DNA from: Bacteroidota bacterium
Lineage (GTDB): Bacteria; Bacteroidota; Bacteroidia; Chitinophagales; Chitinophagaceae
Assembly: GCA_016866355.1 (NCBI GenBank)
Contig: VGMN01000002.1
Span: forward strand, 124,001 to 188,000
Direction: 5' to 3'
DNA: 64,000 nt
This document shows positions 55,516 to 64,000 of this stretch, piece after piece. How positions within the stretch are numbered: the first letter of the stretch is position 1; each line of letters opens with the position of its first letter. Position numbers and translations under genes: made by a program. Under the pieces are notes generated by a model. It was not told the origin of the DNA. It did not search any database and saw only the letters and a list, made by a program, of their open reading frames with translations.

Positions 55516-56445
55516 ATGTTTCGTAATAGGCTTGAAAAGGTTAATCGGCATTTGAGCAAACTGGCCAGACGAAAAAACATTGAAGCCTACCGTATTTACG
55601 ATCATGATCTCCCTGAGTTTCCATTCTGTATCGAACGATACGGGGCGCACCTTTGTCTGGCAGAGTATAAACGCAGACATGGAATGGATGAGGATTTTCA
55701 TGCCACTTGGTTACAAACCTGCCTTCAAATTATCAGTGCCGTGTTGCAAGTTCCACCAGAAAATATTCATAAGCGAATTAGACAGCGCAAGATGGGGAGA
55801 CAAGGTCAATATCAGAAAGTGGAGGGGGAAGAGGGGCTTGGATTTTTTCAAGTAGCTGAAAATGGGCTGTTTTTTTGGGTCAACCTGAACGATTACCTGG
55901 ACACCGGATTATTTCTTGATCATCGCGATACCAGACAGCTGGTGCGAGAGCAGAGCAAGCATAAGCGTGTACTGAATCTCTTTGCTTATACGGGTTCTTT
56001 TTCCGTTTATGCTGCAGCGGGTGGGGCTAGCTTAGTAACTACGGTAGATCTCTCAAATACTTACCTTGATTGGGCCATGCGCAATATGAAAAGTAATGAG
56101 TTTGAGGGTCCGTCTTTTCAATTTGAAAGAGCAGATGTCAAACAATGGTTAGATCATGTTCCAGCAGGTAGTTATGACTTAATTGTGATGGATCCTCCAA
56201 CGTTTAGTAATAGCAAACGGATGAATGAAGTGTTAGATATACAAGTTGATCACGTACCGCTCATTTTTTCTTGCATGCGATTATTGTCATCCTCGGGAAC
56301 TTTATACTTCAGTACTAACTATACTGGATTCAAGTTAGATACAGCGGCACTCCCTAATTTTAAAATCAAAGACATCACGCGTACAACCACCCCTTTTGAT
56401 TTTGAGGGCAGACTAAAAAGGCTATGTTTTAGTCTGCAGCCATAA
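55516..56445 (+). CDS. RlmK-like class I SAM-dependent rRNA methyltransferase
   Basis: A 309-residue methyltransferase resembling the C-terminal (RlmK) half of RlmL and the RlmI family, which methylate 23S rRNA. Features: N-terminal NRLEKVNRHLSKLARRKNIEAYRIYDHDLPEFP (in part), LGLDTGLFLDHR-type DYLDTGLFLDHR near residue 135, SAM site VLNLFAYTGSFSVYAAAGG near 160, and catalytic DPPTFSNSKRM near 228. No PUA or THUMP domain precedes it. The ATG at 55516 is chosen over a GTG at 55492. It is divergent from the exonuclease gene. Confidence 0.85.
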   Translation: MFRNRLEKVNRHLSKLARRKNIEAYRIYDHDLPEFPFCIERYGAHLCLAEYKRRHGMDEDFHATWLQTCLQIISAVLQVPPENIHKRIRQRKMGRQGQYQKVEGEEGLGFFQVAENGLFFWVNLNDYLDTGLFLDHRDTRQLVREQSKHKRVLNLFAYTGSFSVYAAAGGASLVTTVDLSNTYLDWAMRNMKSNEFEGPSFQFERADVKQWLDHVPAGSYDLIVMDPPTFSNSKRMNEVLDIQVDHVPLIFSCMRLLSSSGTLYFSTNYTGFKLDTAALPNFKIKDITRTTTPFDFEGRLKRLCFSLQP

Positions 56446-56446
56446 A

Positions 56447-56467
56447 AAAAGCCCCAATGGGGCTTTT
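56447..56467. terminator. Bidirectional terminator between methyltransferase and mdh
   Basis: A 9-bp stem AAAAGCCCC/GGGGCTTTT with a 3-base loop between convergent genes. Confidence 0.85.
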
Positions 56468-56486
56468 GTAAAAATCAGATATTTTC

Positions 56487-57416
56487 TTAGAGCGTTTTTA
56501 GGACTTCGTTCATGCTTCTGACCGCATCGGCACTTTTATTGAACGCTTGTTGCTCTGTTTCGTTCAATTGGAAGTCAATAATCTTTTCCCATCCATTTCT
56601 TCCAATTATTACGGGTACTCCCAAGCAAATATCATTTTGCTTGTACTCCCCTTGTAAAGAAACGCAGCAAGTGAAAAGTTTCTTTTCGTCTCTAACAATT
56701 GATTCCACCAGTGCAGCAGCAGCAGCACCCGGAGCATACCAAGCAGAAGTGCCAATCAATGCAGTTAAAGTAGCACCGCCTACCATGGTGTCTTTAACAA
56801 TTTTATCTTGCTGTTCTTGATTTAAAAATTGGGAAACAGGTACACTATTCCAAGTTGCCATTCTTATTAATGGTATCATGGTAGTATCTCCATGACCGCC
56901 AATTACCACTGCATTTAAATCAGAGGGGCTGCAATGCAACTGTTGACTAAGTTGGTATTTAAATCGACTGCTATCTAAAGTTCCACCCATACCAATGATT
57001 CTACTTTTGGGAAGTCCTGTTGATTGCAAAGCCAGGTATGTCATGGTGTCCATTGGGTTACTTACCACAACAATAATGGCATTGGGGGAGTGTGTAAGAA
57101 TGTTAGCGCATACACCCTTTACAATACCAGCATTAACACCAATTAATTCCTCTCTAGTCATGCCTGGTTTACGTGGTAATCCCGAGGTGATCACTACCAC
57201 ATCGCTTCCGGCAGTTTTTGCATAATCATTGGTGCTTCCCACTATACGTGTATCAAAACCCAGCAAGGTTGCGGTTTGCATCATATCCTGGGCTTTCCCT
57301 TCGGCAATTCCCTCTTTGATGTCTAGTAAAACCAATTCTTGGCAAAGTTCTTTTCTAGCGATATTATCAGCGCAGGTAGCACCCACTGCGCCTGCACCTA
57401 CAACAGTAATTTTCAT
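56487..57416 (-). CDS. mdh: Malate dehydrogenase (LDH-like type)
   Basis: A 309-residue NAD-dependent malate dehydrogenase of the citric acid cycle. Rossmann loop VVGAGAVGATCADN (residues about 5-18), substrate loop GLPRKPGMTREELIGVN near 81, VSNPMDTMTYLA near 120 and the catalytic VIGGHGDTTMIPL near 173. Arg in PRKPGMTR marks malate rather than lactate. The ATG at 57416 is chosen because it opens the Rossmann strand and follows a -7 element; the longer frame runs into the efp promoter. Confidence 0.95.
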   Translation of the reverse strand: MKITVVGAGAVGATCADNIARKELCQELVLLDIKEGIAEGKAQDMMQTATLLGFDTRIVGSTNDYAKTAGSDVVVITSGLPRKPGMTREELIGVNAGIVKGVCANILTHSPNAIIVVVSNPMDTMTYLALQSTGLPKSRIIGMGGTLDSSRFKYQLSQQLHCSPSDLNAVVIGGHGDTTMIPLIRMATWNSVPVSQFLNQEQQDKIVKDTMVGGATLTALIGTSAWYAPGAAAAALVESIVRDEKKLFTCCVSLQGEYKQNDICLGVPVIIGRNGWEKIIDFQLNETEQQAFNKSADAVRSMNEVLKTL

Positions 57417-57431
57417 AGTGAAAAATTTTCG

Positions 57432-57439
57432 CAAAGGTA
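57432..57439 (-). promoter_or_regulatory. Promoter -7 element of mdh
   Basis: TACCTTTG on the minus strand, 15 bases before the ATG. Confidence 0.55.
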
Positions 57440-57467
57440 GCAGTTTTGTGGTCAGCGAGTCACGTTG

Positions 57468-57475
57468 TATCTTTG
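57468..57475 (+). promoter_or_regulatory. Promoter -7 element of efp
   Basis: TATCTTTG, 18 bases before the efp ATG, divergent from the mdh promoter. Confidence 0.55.
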
Positions 57476-57493
57476 CCGCCACAAAATTTTGTC

Positions 57494-58063
57494 ATGGCAA
57501 GTACAGCAGATATCAGCCGCGGACTTATAATCAAGTTAGACGGCAGTCTTTATTCAGTAGTTGAGTTTGGGGAGAATAAAACGGCGCGTGCAGCGGCTAA
57601 GGTGTGGGCAAAGCTCAAAGGGATAGATAATAACCGAAGTATTGAAAAAACATGGAATTCCGGGGACACAATTTTCCCGATACGTGTTGAACGTAAAGCT
57701 TACCAGTACTTATACAAGGATGATACAGGGTACAATTTCATGGATAATGAAACCTTTGAACAGGTAGCTGTAGAAGAATCACTAGTGGATGCTCCCCAAT
57801 TTTTAAAAGAAGGGCAGGAGGTCAGTGTCCTTTTTAATACAGAGACTGAGGCGCCCATGTCTGTAGAATTACCCGATAAAATTGTATTACTTGTAACGTA
57901 CACTGAGCCTGGCTTGAGAGGTGATACGGCAACACGTACCTTAAAGCCAGCCACTGTTGAGACAGGCGCAAAGGTCAATGTTCCGCTTTTTGTCAATGAA
58001 GGCGAATTGATACGTGTTAACACAAAGACAGGTGATTATGTGGAGCGAGTGAAAGAAGCGTAA
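57494..58063 (+). CDS. efp: Elongation factor P with atypical loop (Arg32)
   Basis: A 189-residue EF-P, the factor that helps ribosomes through proline runs. All three domains are present, with YLYKDDTGYNFMDNETFEQ near residue 82 and the C-terminal GDTATRTLKPATVETGA signature near 144. The domain I loop that reaches the peptidyl-transferase centre normally reads PGKG with a modified Lys34. Here an ungapped alignment gives TARA, with Arg32 (codon 57587-57589) at the tip. Arg32 is also the rhamnosylated residue in EarP-type EF-Ps, but the flanking residues differ. The ATG at 57494 fits the family start MASTADI. It has its own terminator before accB. Confidence 0.95.
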   Translation: MASTADISRGLIIKLDGSLYSVVEFGENKTARAAAKVWAKLKGIDNNRSIEKTWNSGDTIFPIRVERKAYQYLYKDDTGYNFMDNETFEQVAVEESLVDAPQFLKEGQEVSVLFNTETEAPMSVELPDKIVLLVTYTEPGLRGDTATRTLKPATVETGAKVNVPLFVNEGELIRVNTKTGDYVERVKEA

Positions 58064-58080
58064 TCTTACTAATTGTATTG

Positions 58081-58113
58081 AAGCCCGATTTTCGAAAAAT
58101 CGGGCTTTTTTTT
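58081..58113 (+). terminator. Terminator after efp
   Basis: Stem AAGCCCGATTTT/AAAATCGGGCTT with a 3-base loop, followed by eight T. Confidence 0.93.
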
Positions 58114-58240
58114 GCATTTTTAGCTTGTTTTTGACCAAAAAGTGATAAAAAATACCTAAAAATACCATTTTTCTGCTTGGTCAGTCCTTACCTTAGCACC
58201 CCGATCCGGGTTCATCTAAACCAATCTAAACTTGAAAAAC

Positions 58241-58729
58241 ATGGATTTTAAACAGATTCAGGAGTTGATCAAGATGGTCAACAAATCCAATATTGGAGAA
58301 GTTACCATTGAACAAAAAGACTTTAAAGTAACAGTCAAGCAAAAAGAGGATAAGATAACCCAGGTTGTTAGTGCCGTGGCACCTATGCAAGCAGCCCCCG
58401 TATCTGCACCTGCAATTCCTGCTGCAGCCCCTGTTTCGGCTGCCAGTCCTGCTGCTGAAAAACCGAAACCGGCTGCAGCCACGGAAAATTTAATCACAAT
58501 TAAAAGTCCCATGATTGGCACTTTTTATCGTAAATCATCACCTGACAAACCTAATCTGGTAGATGTAGGCACGGAAATAAATAACGGAAGCGTAGTTTGT
58601 ATTATTGAAGCCATGAAGCTTTTTAACGAGATTGAAAGTGAAGTAAAAGGCCGCGTAGTGAAAGTTTTAGTTGATGACGTTTCTCCAGTTGAGTACGATC
58701 AACCACTATTTCTAGTTGAACCTGCTTGA
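58241..58729 (+). CDS. accB: Biotin carboxyl carrier protein of acetyl-CoA carboxylase
   Basis: A 162-residue carrier. An N-terminal helical region (DFKQIQELIKMVNKS) and an Ala/Pro-rich linker (about residues 45-80) lead to the biotinyl domain with the biotinylated Lys in EAMKLFNEIE near 127. The ATG at 58241 is used instead of a TTG 9 bases upstream. A weak -7 element (TACCTTAG, 58189-58196) precedes it. It pairs with accC, 23 bp downstream. Confidence 0.95.
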   Translation: MDFKQIQELIKMVNKSNIGEVTIEQKDFKVTVKQKEDKITQVVSAVAPMQAAPVSAPAIPAAAPVSAASPAAEKPKPAAATENLITIKSPMIGTFYRKSSPDKPNLVDVGTEINNGSVVCIIEAMKLFNEIESEVKGRVVKVLVDDVSPVEYDQPLFLVEPA

Positions 58730-58752
58730 TCTATTAAAACGAATTAGCCATT

Positions 58753-60090
58753 ATGTTTAAGAAAATCCTCATAGCCAACAGAGGCGAAATTGCTTTGCGT
58801 GTAATACGGACCGCACGGGAGATGGGAATTAAAACAGTTGCTGTTTATTCCACTGCTGATCGGGATAGTTTGCATGTGAAATTTGCAGACGAAGCAGTTT
58901 GTATTGGAAAGCCACAGAGTAGTGACTCTTATTTGAATATTGCTAATATCATGTCTGCTGTTGAAATTACCAACGCAGATGCGGTACACCCAGGCTATGG
59001 TTTTTTAGCGGAGAATTCTCGCTTTGCCATAATCTGTAATGAGCATGGAATTAAATTTATAGGCCCTACTCCTGAAATGATCAATGCCATGGGCGATAAG
59101 ATCACGGCTAAGGAGACTATGATAAAAGCGGGTGTTCCTGTTGTGCCAGGCGGGCAGGGGCTTTTACAGAGTGTTGATGAGGCAAAAGGGCTGGCACGCG
59201 AAATGGGATATCCCATTATTTTGAAGGCCACTGCGGGTGGAGGAGGAAAGGGTATGCGAATTGTGTGGGAAGAATCCCAATTAGAAAAAGCATATGATAC
59301 CGCTAAAGCAGAAGCGTTAGCATCATTTAAGAATGACGGGATCTACATGGAAAAATTTGTGGAAGAACCTCGTCATATTGAGATACAGGTAGCAGGGGAT
59401 CAATACGGAAACGTATGTCATTTAAGTGAACGTGATTGTTCTATTCAGAGGCGTCATCAAAAATTAGTGGAGGAATCTCCTTCACCTTTTATGACAGATG
59501 ATTTACGTTACAAAATGGGAGAGGCTGCTAAGAAAGCTGCTGCGGCTATTAATTATGAAAGTGTGGGCACCATTGAGTTCCTGGTAGACAAGCACCGCAA
59601 CTTTTATTTCATGGAAATGAACACCCGTATACAGGTGGAGCATTGTGTAACGGAGGAAGTGATCAATTATGATCTGATAAAAGAACAAATCTTAATTGCT
59701 GCAGGCCATCGTATTTCTGGAAAAGATTATTTTCCCGAAATGCATTCAATCGAATGCCGAATCAATGCAGAGGATCCTTACAATGATTTCAGGCCTTCTC
59801 CTGGCAAAATTACTGTTTGTCATCAACCAGGCGGACATGGTGTTCGTGTAGATAGCCATGTGTATGCCGGCTATGTTATTCCGCCTTATTATGACTCTAT
59901 GATTGGAAAGTTGATTACGGTGGCGCAGACCCGACAAGAGGCTATTCAAACCATGTATCGTGCATTGAGTGAATATGTGATTGAAGGAGTTAAAACCACT
60001 ATTCCTTTTCACTTACAATTAATGCAGGACGAACGCTTCAGAAGCGGAGATTTCAATACCAAATTTTTGGAATCGTTTAAGCTCAAATAG
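58753..60090 (+). CDS. accC: Biotin carboxylase subunit of acetyl-CoA carboxylase
   Basis: A 445-residue ATP-grasp enzyme that carboxylates biotin on AccB. N-terminal [30 protein letters not shown] near 77, the ATP-binding loop [14 protein letters not shown] near 160, [22 protein letters not shown] near 210 (in pieces), and [15 protein letters not shown] near 290 with the catalytic Glu and Arg. With accB and the distant accA it forms three of the four subunits; accD is not seen. Confidence 0.97.
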   Translation: MFKKILIANRGEIALRVIRTAREMGIKTVAVYSTADRDSLHVKFADEAVCIGKPQSSDSYLNIANIMSAVEITNADAVHPGYGFLAENSRFAIICNEHGIKFIGPTPEMINAMGDKITAKETMIKAGVPVVPGGQGLLQSVDEAKGLAREMGYPIILKATAGGGGKGMRIVWEESQLEKAYDTAKAEALASFKNDGIYMEKFVEEPRHIEIQVAGDQYGNVCHLSERDCSIQRRHQKLVEESPSPFMTDDLRYKMGEAAKKAAAAINYESVGTIEFLVDKHRNFYFMEMNTRIQVEHCVTEEVINYDLIKEQILIAAGHRISGKDYFPEMHSIECRINAEDPYNDFRPSPGKITVCHQPGGHGVRVDSHVYAGYVIPPYYDSMIGKLITVAQTRQEAIQTMYRALSEYVIEGVKTTIPFHLQLMQDERFRSGDFNTKFLESFKLK

Positions 60091-60092
60091 GC

Positions 60093-61808
60093 TTAGAATC
60101 CTGCAACACTGTCATCGCCTCTTTTATCGGCAACTATTTCTAGTTTACCATCTGGTAAAACGCGAATTAACTCTGTTCGGCCAATGCCGCTTCTTTCTTT
60201 GGCCAACTGGTAGCCCATGGTCTTCAATTTAGTTTTTATTTCTTCGGGGAATCCCTTCTCTGTTACGAGTTCGTCTGGAAGCCATTGATGATGAAATTTA
60301 GGTTTATAAACGGCATCCTCAGCGGATAATTCAAATTCCAAAAGATTGATCAAGGTCTGAAATACTTGGTTAGGTATGGTAGTTCCGCCGGGTGTTCCTA
60401 CTACAATGAAGGGCTTACCATTTTTAGTTACAATAGTGGGTGTCATTGAACTTAACATCCTCTTTCCTGGCTGTATCGCATTTGCCTCTCCTCCCAGTGC
60501 TCCATACATATTGGGAACACCTGGACTCACACTAAAGTCGTCCATTTCGTCATTAATAAAAAAGCCCGCTCCGCCAATGACAGTTCTGCTTCCATAAGAA
60601 TTATTGAGCGTGGTGGTTACTGCCACGGCATTTCCTTGGCTATCCATTACACTCAAATGAGTTGTTTCCTCACTTTCTTTTGGGAGCATTTTGCCTGGAT
60701 TGACTTGTTTGCTGTCTGTTGCTTTTTCAGGGTTGTAGTCTTTCATGCGCATATTTAGGTAAACAGGGGTCACCAATTGTCTGACTGGTACAGGATAAAA
60801 GTCAGCATCTCCCATATATGCTGCGCGATCAGCATAGGCTCTTCGCATTACTTCGGTCATGAGTTGTACAGACGCAAGTGAATGAAAGCCCATTGACTTT
60901 AAATTTTTATCCTCCACCATCTTCATCATTTGATTGAGTAATAGACCACCACTGCTGGGCATGGGCATACTTACTATTACAACATCTTTGTAAGCAAAAC
61001 GATGGGGTGTTCTAGATACGGCTTCATATTTTTTTAAATCCTCCAATGAAATAATACCATTTCCGCGCTTCATTTCCGCAACAATCAATTGCGCCGTTTC
61101 TCCTTCATAGAATCCGGCTTTCCCTTTTTCTTTTATTCTTGTAAGCGTTGTTGCCAGTTGAGGTTGACGCAAGGTGTCCCCTTCTTTCCAACCCTGTTCT
61201 TTCAAAAAGACTGGGGCTTGCGTATTGTATTTTTTAAGATCCTGTTGAATTGCATTTAATCCTCTGGCTTCTGCAGCGGTAATGCAGAAACCATTTGTGG
61301 CTAATTCAATAGCAGGATTAATCAGTTTATCAAATGATAGTTTAGCGTAAGGGTATGTAGCAAATAACCCAGCCACAGTGCCCGGAACTCCAGCCGCTAA
61401 ATGGCCTAATTGACTTTTTTCAGTATTAGCTTGTCCATTGCTTTCAATATAGAGGTCTCTGTGAGCGGTGGCTGGAGCTTTTTCTCTGTAATCAATGGCT
61501 ACCTGTTTCCCATTGCTTAATTGACCTACTAAAAAACCCCCACCTCCCAAATTTCCAGCATTGGGATATACCACGGCTAGCGCCAATTGTGTAGCAATAG
61601 CCGCATCAAAAGCGTTTCCTCCTTGTTTCAATATGGCTGCACCCACTAAGCTGGCCAAGGGGTGGGCAGCAGCAACAGCTCCATTTGAAGCTACCTGCTT
61701 CTTTTCGATTTTATAAGCAAAGGGGTTAATGCCTGCTTGTTGGAGTGTTTGTCCAAAACATCCAATTCCACCCACGAGGGCAATTCCAAGGAAGAGCAGT
61801 TTTTTCAT
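60093..61808 (-). CDS. ggt: Gamma-glutamyltransferase (secreted)
   Basis: A 571-residue Ntn-hydrolase that splits gamma-glutamyl bonds such as in glutathione. It has a signal peptide (MKKLLFLGIALVGGIGCFGQ). The autoprocessing site and nucleophile is the first Thr of TTHLSVMDSQGNAVAVT (near residue 385), and the glycine-rich GGTTIPNQV-type strand and the substrate Arg in YREKAPATAHRDLY near 106 are present. It lies tail to tail with accC, 2 bp apart, and is divergent from the second M14 gene. Confidence 0.95.
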   Translation of the reverse strand: MKKLLFLGIALVGGIGCFGQTLQQAGINPFAYKIEKKQVASNGAVAAAHPLASLVGAAILKQGGNAFDAAIATQLALAVVYPNAGNLGGGGFLVGQLSNGKQVAIDYREKAPATAHRDLYIESNGQANTEKSQLGHLAAGVPGTVAGLFATYPYAKLSFDKLINPAIELATNGFCITAAEARGLNAIQQDLKKYNTQAPVFLKEQGWKEGDTLRQPQLATTLTRIKEKGKAGFYEGETAQLIVAEMKRGNGIISLEDLKKYEAVSRTPHRFAYKDVVIVSMPMPSSGGLLLNQMMKMVEDKNLKSMGFHSLASVQLMTEVMRRAYADRAAYMGDADFYPVPVRQLVTPVYLNMRMKDYNPEKATDSKQVNPGKMLPKESEETTHLSVMDSQGNAVAVTTTLNNSYGSRTVIGGAGFFINDEMDDFSVSPGVPNMYGALGGEANAIQPGKRMLSSMTPTIVTKNGKPFIVVGTPGGTTIPNQVFQTLINLLEFELSAEDAVYKPKFHHQWLPDELVTEKGFPEEIKTKLKTMGYQLAKERSGIGRTELIRVLPDGKLEIVADKRGDDSVAGF

Positions 61809-61877
61809 AGTTGTGCGTTAAAAGGCTAAACTACGGAAAGCGAAACAAACCTTAACTTGCCTGTCTAATTTTTATCT

Positions 61878-64000
61878 ATGAAAAAGTATACGCTTTGTTT
61901 GTGTTTGCTACAGCTCTTTTTTAGCAGTATTCTGGCACAATTAAAATCCCCATCTGAATTTTTAGGCTATTCTTTGGGCAGCCGGCATACGCCACATCAT
62001 TTAGTCCAGCGGTATATGGAATATGTAGCCACAAGTAAGCCTAGTCATGTCCAGTTAAGGGAGTATGGTCGTACGGAGGAGAACCGTCCGCTGCTTATAC
62101 TAGCCGTTTCCTCACCGCAAAATATTAGCAGGCTGGAAGAAATAAGAAATAGCAACCTGGCTCTCACCCATGGTGCTGTGGCATTTGGTGCGGAACAGCT
62201 CAGCGCATTACCTGCCATTGTTTGGTTAAGTTATAATGTACATGGAAATGAAGCCTCTTCTACTGAAGCGGCTATGTTAACCTTATATGAGTTATTAAGA
62301 GAGGGATCAGATTGTGCAGCCTGGCTTACCAATACGGTAGTATTAATTGATCCTTGCTTAAATCCAGACGGAAGAGATCGTTATGTGAATTGGTATCAAT
62401 CTGTTGTTGGGAAAAAGTTTAATGCTAACCCCTTGTCTCGAGAGCATCAGGAACCATGGCCTGGGGGTCGTTCCAATCATTATTATTTTGACCTGAACAG
62501 AGACTGGGCCTGGTTGACACAAATAGAAAGTCAGCAGCGAATAAAATTGTATCGAGGTTGGATGCCTCATGTACATGTGGACTTACATGAGCAAGGATAT
62601 AATGAGCCATATTATTTTGCACCAGCTGCAGAACCCTATCACGAAGTGATCACCCCTTGGCAGCGAAAATTTCAACAAGAGATTGGCACTAATCATGCTC
62701 GTTATTTTGATCAAAATGGTTGGTTGTATTTTACCAAAGAACGATTTGATCTTCTTTATCCATCATATGGCGATACCTATCCGGTTTATAATGGCTCTAT
62801 AGGTATGACTTATGAGCAAGGGGGAATCAGGGCTGGGTTGGGTGTTGTGAACGAGGATGGTGATACACTCACATTATATAATCGGCTCATTCATCACGTT
62901 ACTACTTCACTTAGTACAATAGAGGTAAGCGCAGGTCAACAACAGAAGTTGGTGCAGGAATTTGCTGCCTTTTTTGAAAATGGCAGAAGTAAAGGAATGG
63001 GGGGATACAAATCTTTTATTATAAAAGGTGAGGCTAATCGGGAAGCTTATTTACAAAAATTAGTAACATTACTTGATGCCCACGGTATCGAGTATAGGAC
63101 CGGCACTAACACGACGGCTAAAGGGTATAATTATGCTACCGCTAAAGAGGAGACTTTCTCAGTATCAGCAGCTGATATTGTAATCAATATAGCGCAAACA
63201 AATGCGGCCTTAGTCCAGGTTTTATTTGAACCTCGAACTTTGTTGGCAGATTCTGCTACCTATGATATTACAGCGTGGTCATTACCTTATGCTTATGGAC
63301 TACAGGCCTATGCTACAAAAGAAAAAATTGCGCAAGGTGGAAACTGGAAGCTTTCGCCTGTTTCTAACACCACAACAACTTATGGTTATGCGCTTCCTTG
63401 GAACAGCCCTGCTGTAGCTTCTTTTGCAGCTCGATTATTGCAAGCAGGAGTTAAACTTCGTTATGCGGAGGACAGTTTTTACACCAATGGCAAAAAGTTT
63501 AATCCGGGAACAATATTGATTTTGAAAACCTCAAACGAAAGATGGGGGGATGCATTTTTTGAAAAAGTTCGCCTTTGGGCAAATGAACAATCGATCAATA
63601 TTGTTCCACTTTCCTCAGGGCTTGTTCAGCAAGGTGCAGATTTTGGTAGTGATAAAGTACATCCGCTTCGTACGCCACGTGTTGCATTATTGAGTGGGGA
63701 GGGAACCTATAGTCTTAGTGTTGGAGAAGTTTGGCATTTTTTTGAAAAGCAGCTAAATTATCCTGTCACTTTATTGAATCAAAGTTCTTTTGCAAGTGCT
63801 GATCTTGCATCTTTTGATGTTTTGGTTTTAGCTGAGGGGCGGTATCGTTTTTTGGAAAATCGGGAATCATTTGAGGGCGTTCAAAAGTGGATCCAAGGTG
63901 GTGGGCGCTTGATAGTTTTAGGAGAAACTACAGCCCAACTTGCAAAATTAGACTTGGGTTTAGTCCTTCGAAAGGAGGATAACAGTTCCGATAAAATTGC
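61878..64000 (+). CDS. Secreted M14-family zinc peptidase-like protein, C-terminus beyond right edge
   Basis: 707 codons are open to the window edge. A signal peptide (MKKYTLCLCLLQLFFSSILA) leads the M14 domain with HGNE (His122, Glu125), His237 in DLHEQGY and the likely catalytic Glu313 in TYEQGG. From about residue 590 a glutamine-amidotransferase-like fold begins (VALLSGEGTYSLSVGEVWHFF). The architecture is that of the gene at 3574, and both contain PGGR-NHYWFDLNRDW-type blocks, so they are paralogues. Probably an exported peptidase of unknown substrate. Confidence 0.9.
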   Translation, partial: MKKYTLCLCLLQLFFSSILAQLKSPSEFLGYSLGSRHTPHHLVQRYMEYVATSKPSHVQLREYGRTEENRPLLILAVSSPQNISRLEEIRNSNLALTHGAVAFGAEQLSALPAIVWLSYNVHGNEASSTEAAMLTLYELLREGSDCAAWLTNTVVLIDPCLNPDGRDRYVNWYQSVVGKKFNANPLSREHQEPWPGGRSNHYYFDLNRDWAWLTQIESQQRIKLYRGWMPHVHVDLHEQGYNEPYYFAPAAEPYHEVITPWQRKFQQEIGTNHARYFDQNGWLYFTKERFDLLYPSYGDTYPVYNGSIGMTYEQGGIRAGLGVVNEDGDTLTLYNRLIHHVTTSLSTIEVSAGQQQKLVQEFAAFFENGRSKGMGGYKSFIIKGEANREAYLQKLVTLLDAHGIEYRTGTNTTAKGYNYATAKEETFSVSAADIVINIAQTNAALVQVLFEPRTLLADSATYDITAWSLPYAYGLQAYATKEKIAQGGNWKLSPVSNTTTTYGYALPWNSPAVASFAARLLQAGVKLRYAEDSFYTNGKKFNPGTILILKTSNERWGDAFFEKVRLWANEQSINIVPLSSGLVQQGADFGSDKVHPLRTPRVALLSGEGTYSLSVGEVWHFFEKQLNYPVTLLNQSSFASADLASFDVLVLAEGRYRFLENRESFEGVQKWIQGGGRLIVLGETTAQLAKLDLGLVLRKEDNSSDKI

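Overview
The window is a stretch of bacterial housekeeping chromosome from a Bacteroidota member, most likely of the Chitinophagaceae/Chitinophagales. The evidence is: many promoters with the Bacteroidota -7 element (TAnnTTTG or a close variant); A-rich rather than Shine-Dalgarno-type sequence before almost every start codon; the gene order rpsU, Xer recombinase, hpf, tRNAs, tuf, tRNA-Trp, secE, nusG, rplKAJL, rpoBC; the efp-accB-accC block; and several proteins typical of the phylum (DUF4254, short AMP nucleosidase, STAS next to RNase Z, M14 peptidases, a remnant of a type IX secretion PorU-like protein). No CRISPR array, insertion sequence, prophage or rRNA gene was seen.

Layout. 1-6.2 kb: a secreted subtilase cut by the left edge, a lipoprotein and mnmA on the minus strand, and a secreted M14 peptidase on the plus strand. 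6.2-11.7 kb: ssb, an Ldh-family oxidoreductase, aspartokinase, queA with a structured leader, AMP nucleosidase and a lone HsdR-N-like nuclease-fold protein. 11.7-18.3 kb: a lipoprotein subtilase, then a minus-strand run of waaA, tdk, ccmB, ccmC, ccmD and gdhA. 18.3-22.2 kb: a nucleotide-sugar cluster (DegT aminotransferase, UDP-sugar dehydrogenase, rfbC, rfbD). 22.3-26.1 kb: tRNA-Gln beside a copy of its own 3' end, tyrS, a collapsed PorU-like gene and an HscA-type Hsp70. 26.1-42.2 kb: the translation/transcription core, with a ComEA-like gene inserted in opposite orientation between rplL and rpoB. 42.2-49.5 kb: Skp-like chaperone, DUF4254, glycosyltransferase 9 and ispD, then a Gfo/Idh oxidoreductase, tRNA-Asp, accA, dapA, RNase Z and a STAS protein. 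49.6-64 kb: clpC, cmk, an FKBP isomerase, a thioesterase, an exonuclease/GIY-YIG fusion, an RlmK-like methyltransferase, mdh, efp, accB, accC, ggt and a second M14 peptidase cut by the right edge.

How the genes fit together. Most genes serve protein synthesis (tRNAs, tuf, ribosomal proteins, tyrS, efp, mnmA, queA, hpf), transcription (rpoBC, nusG), fatty-acid initiation (accA, accB, accC), envelope glycan synthesis (waaA, rfbCD, nucleotide-sugar dehydrogenase, GT9), isoprenoid, aspartate-family and central metabolism (ispD, lysC, dapA, gdhA, mdh), and secreted proteolysis. No large undescribed system stands out. The observations most worth following are small: an EF-P whose loop-tip lysine is replaced by Arg32; rpsU as the one clear gene with a perfect Shine-Dalgarno; an apparently in-frame internal collapse of a PorU-type gene; a promoter-driven structured RNA leader before queA; a long hairpin between tuf and tRNA-Trp; and the duplicated tRNA-Gln 3' end.
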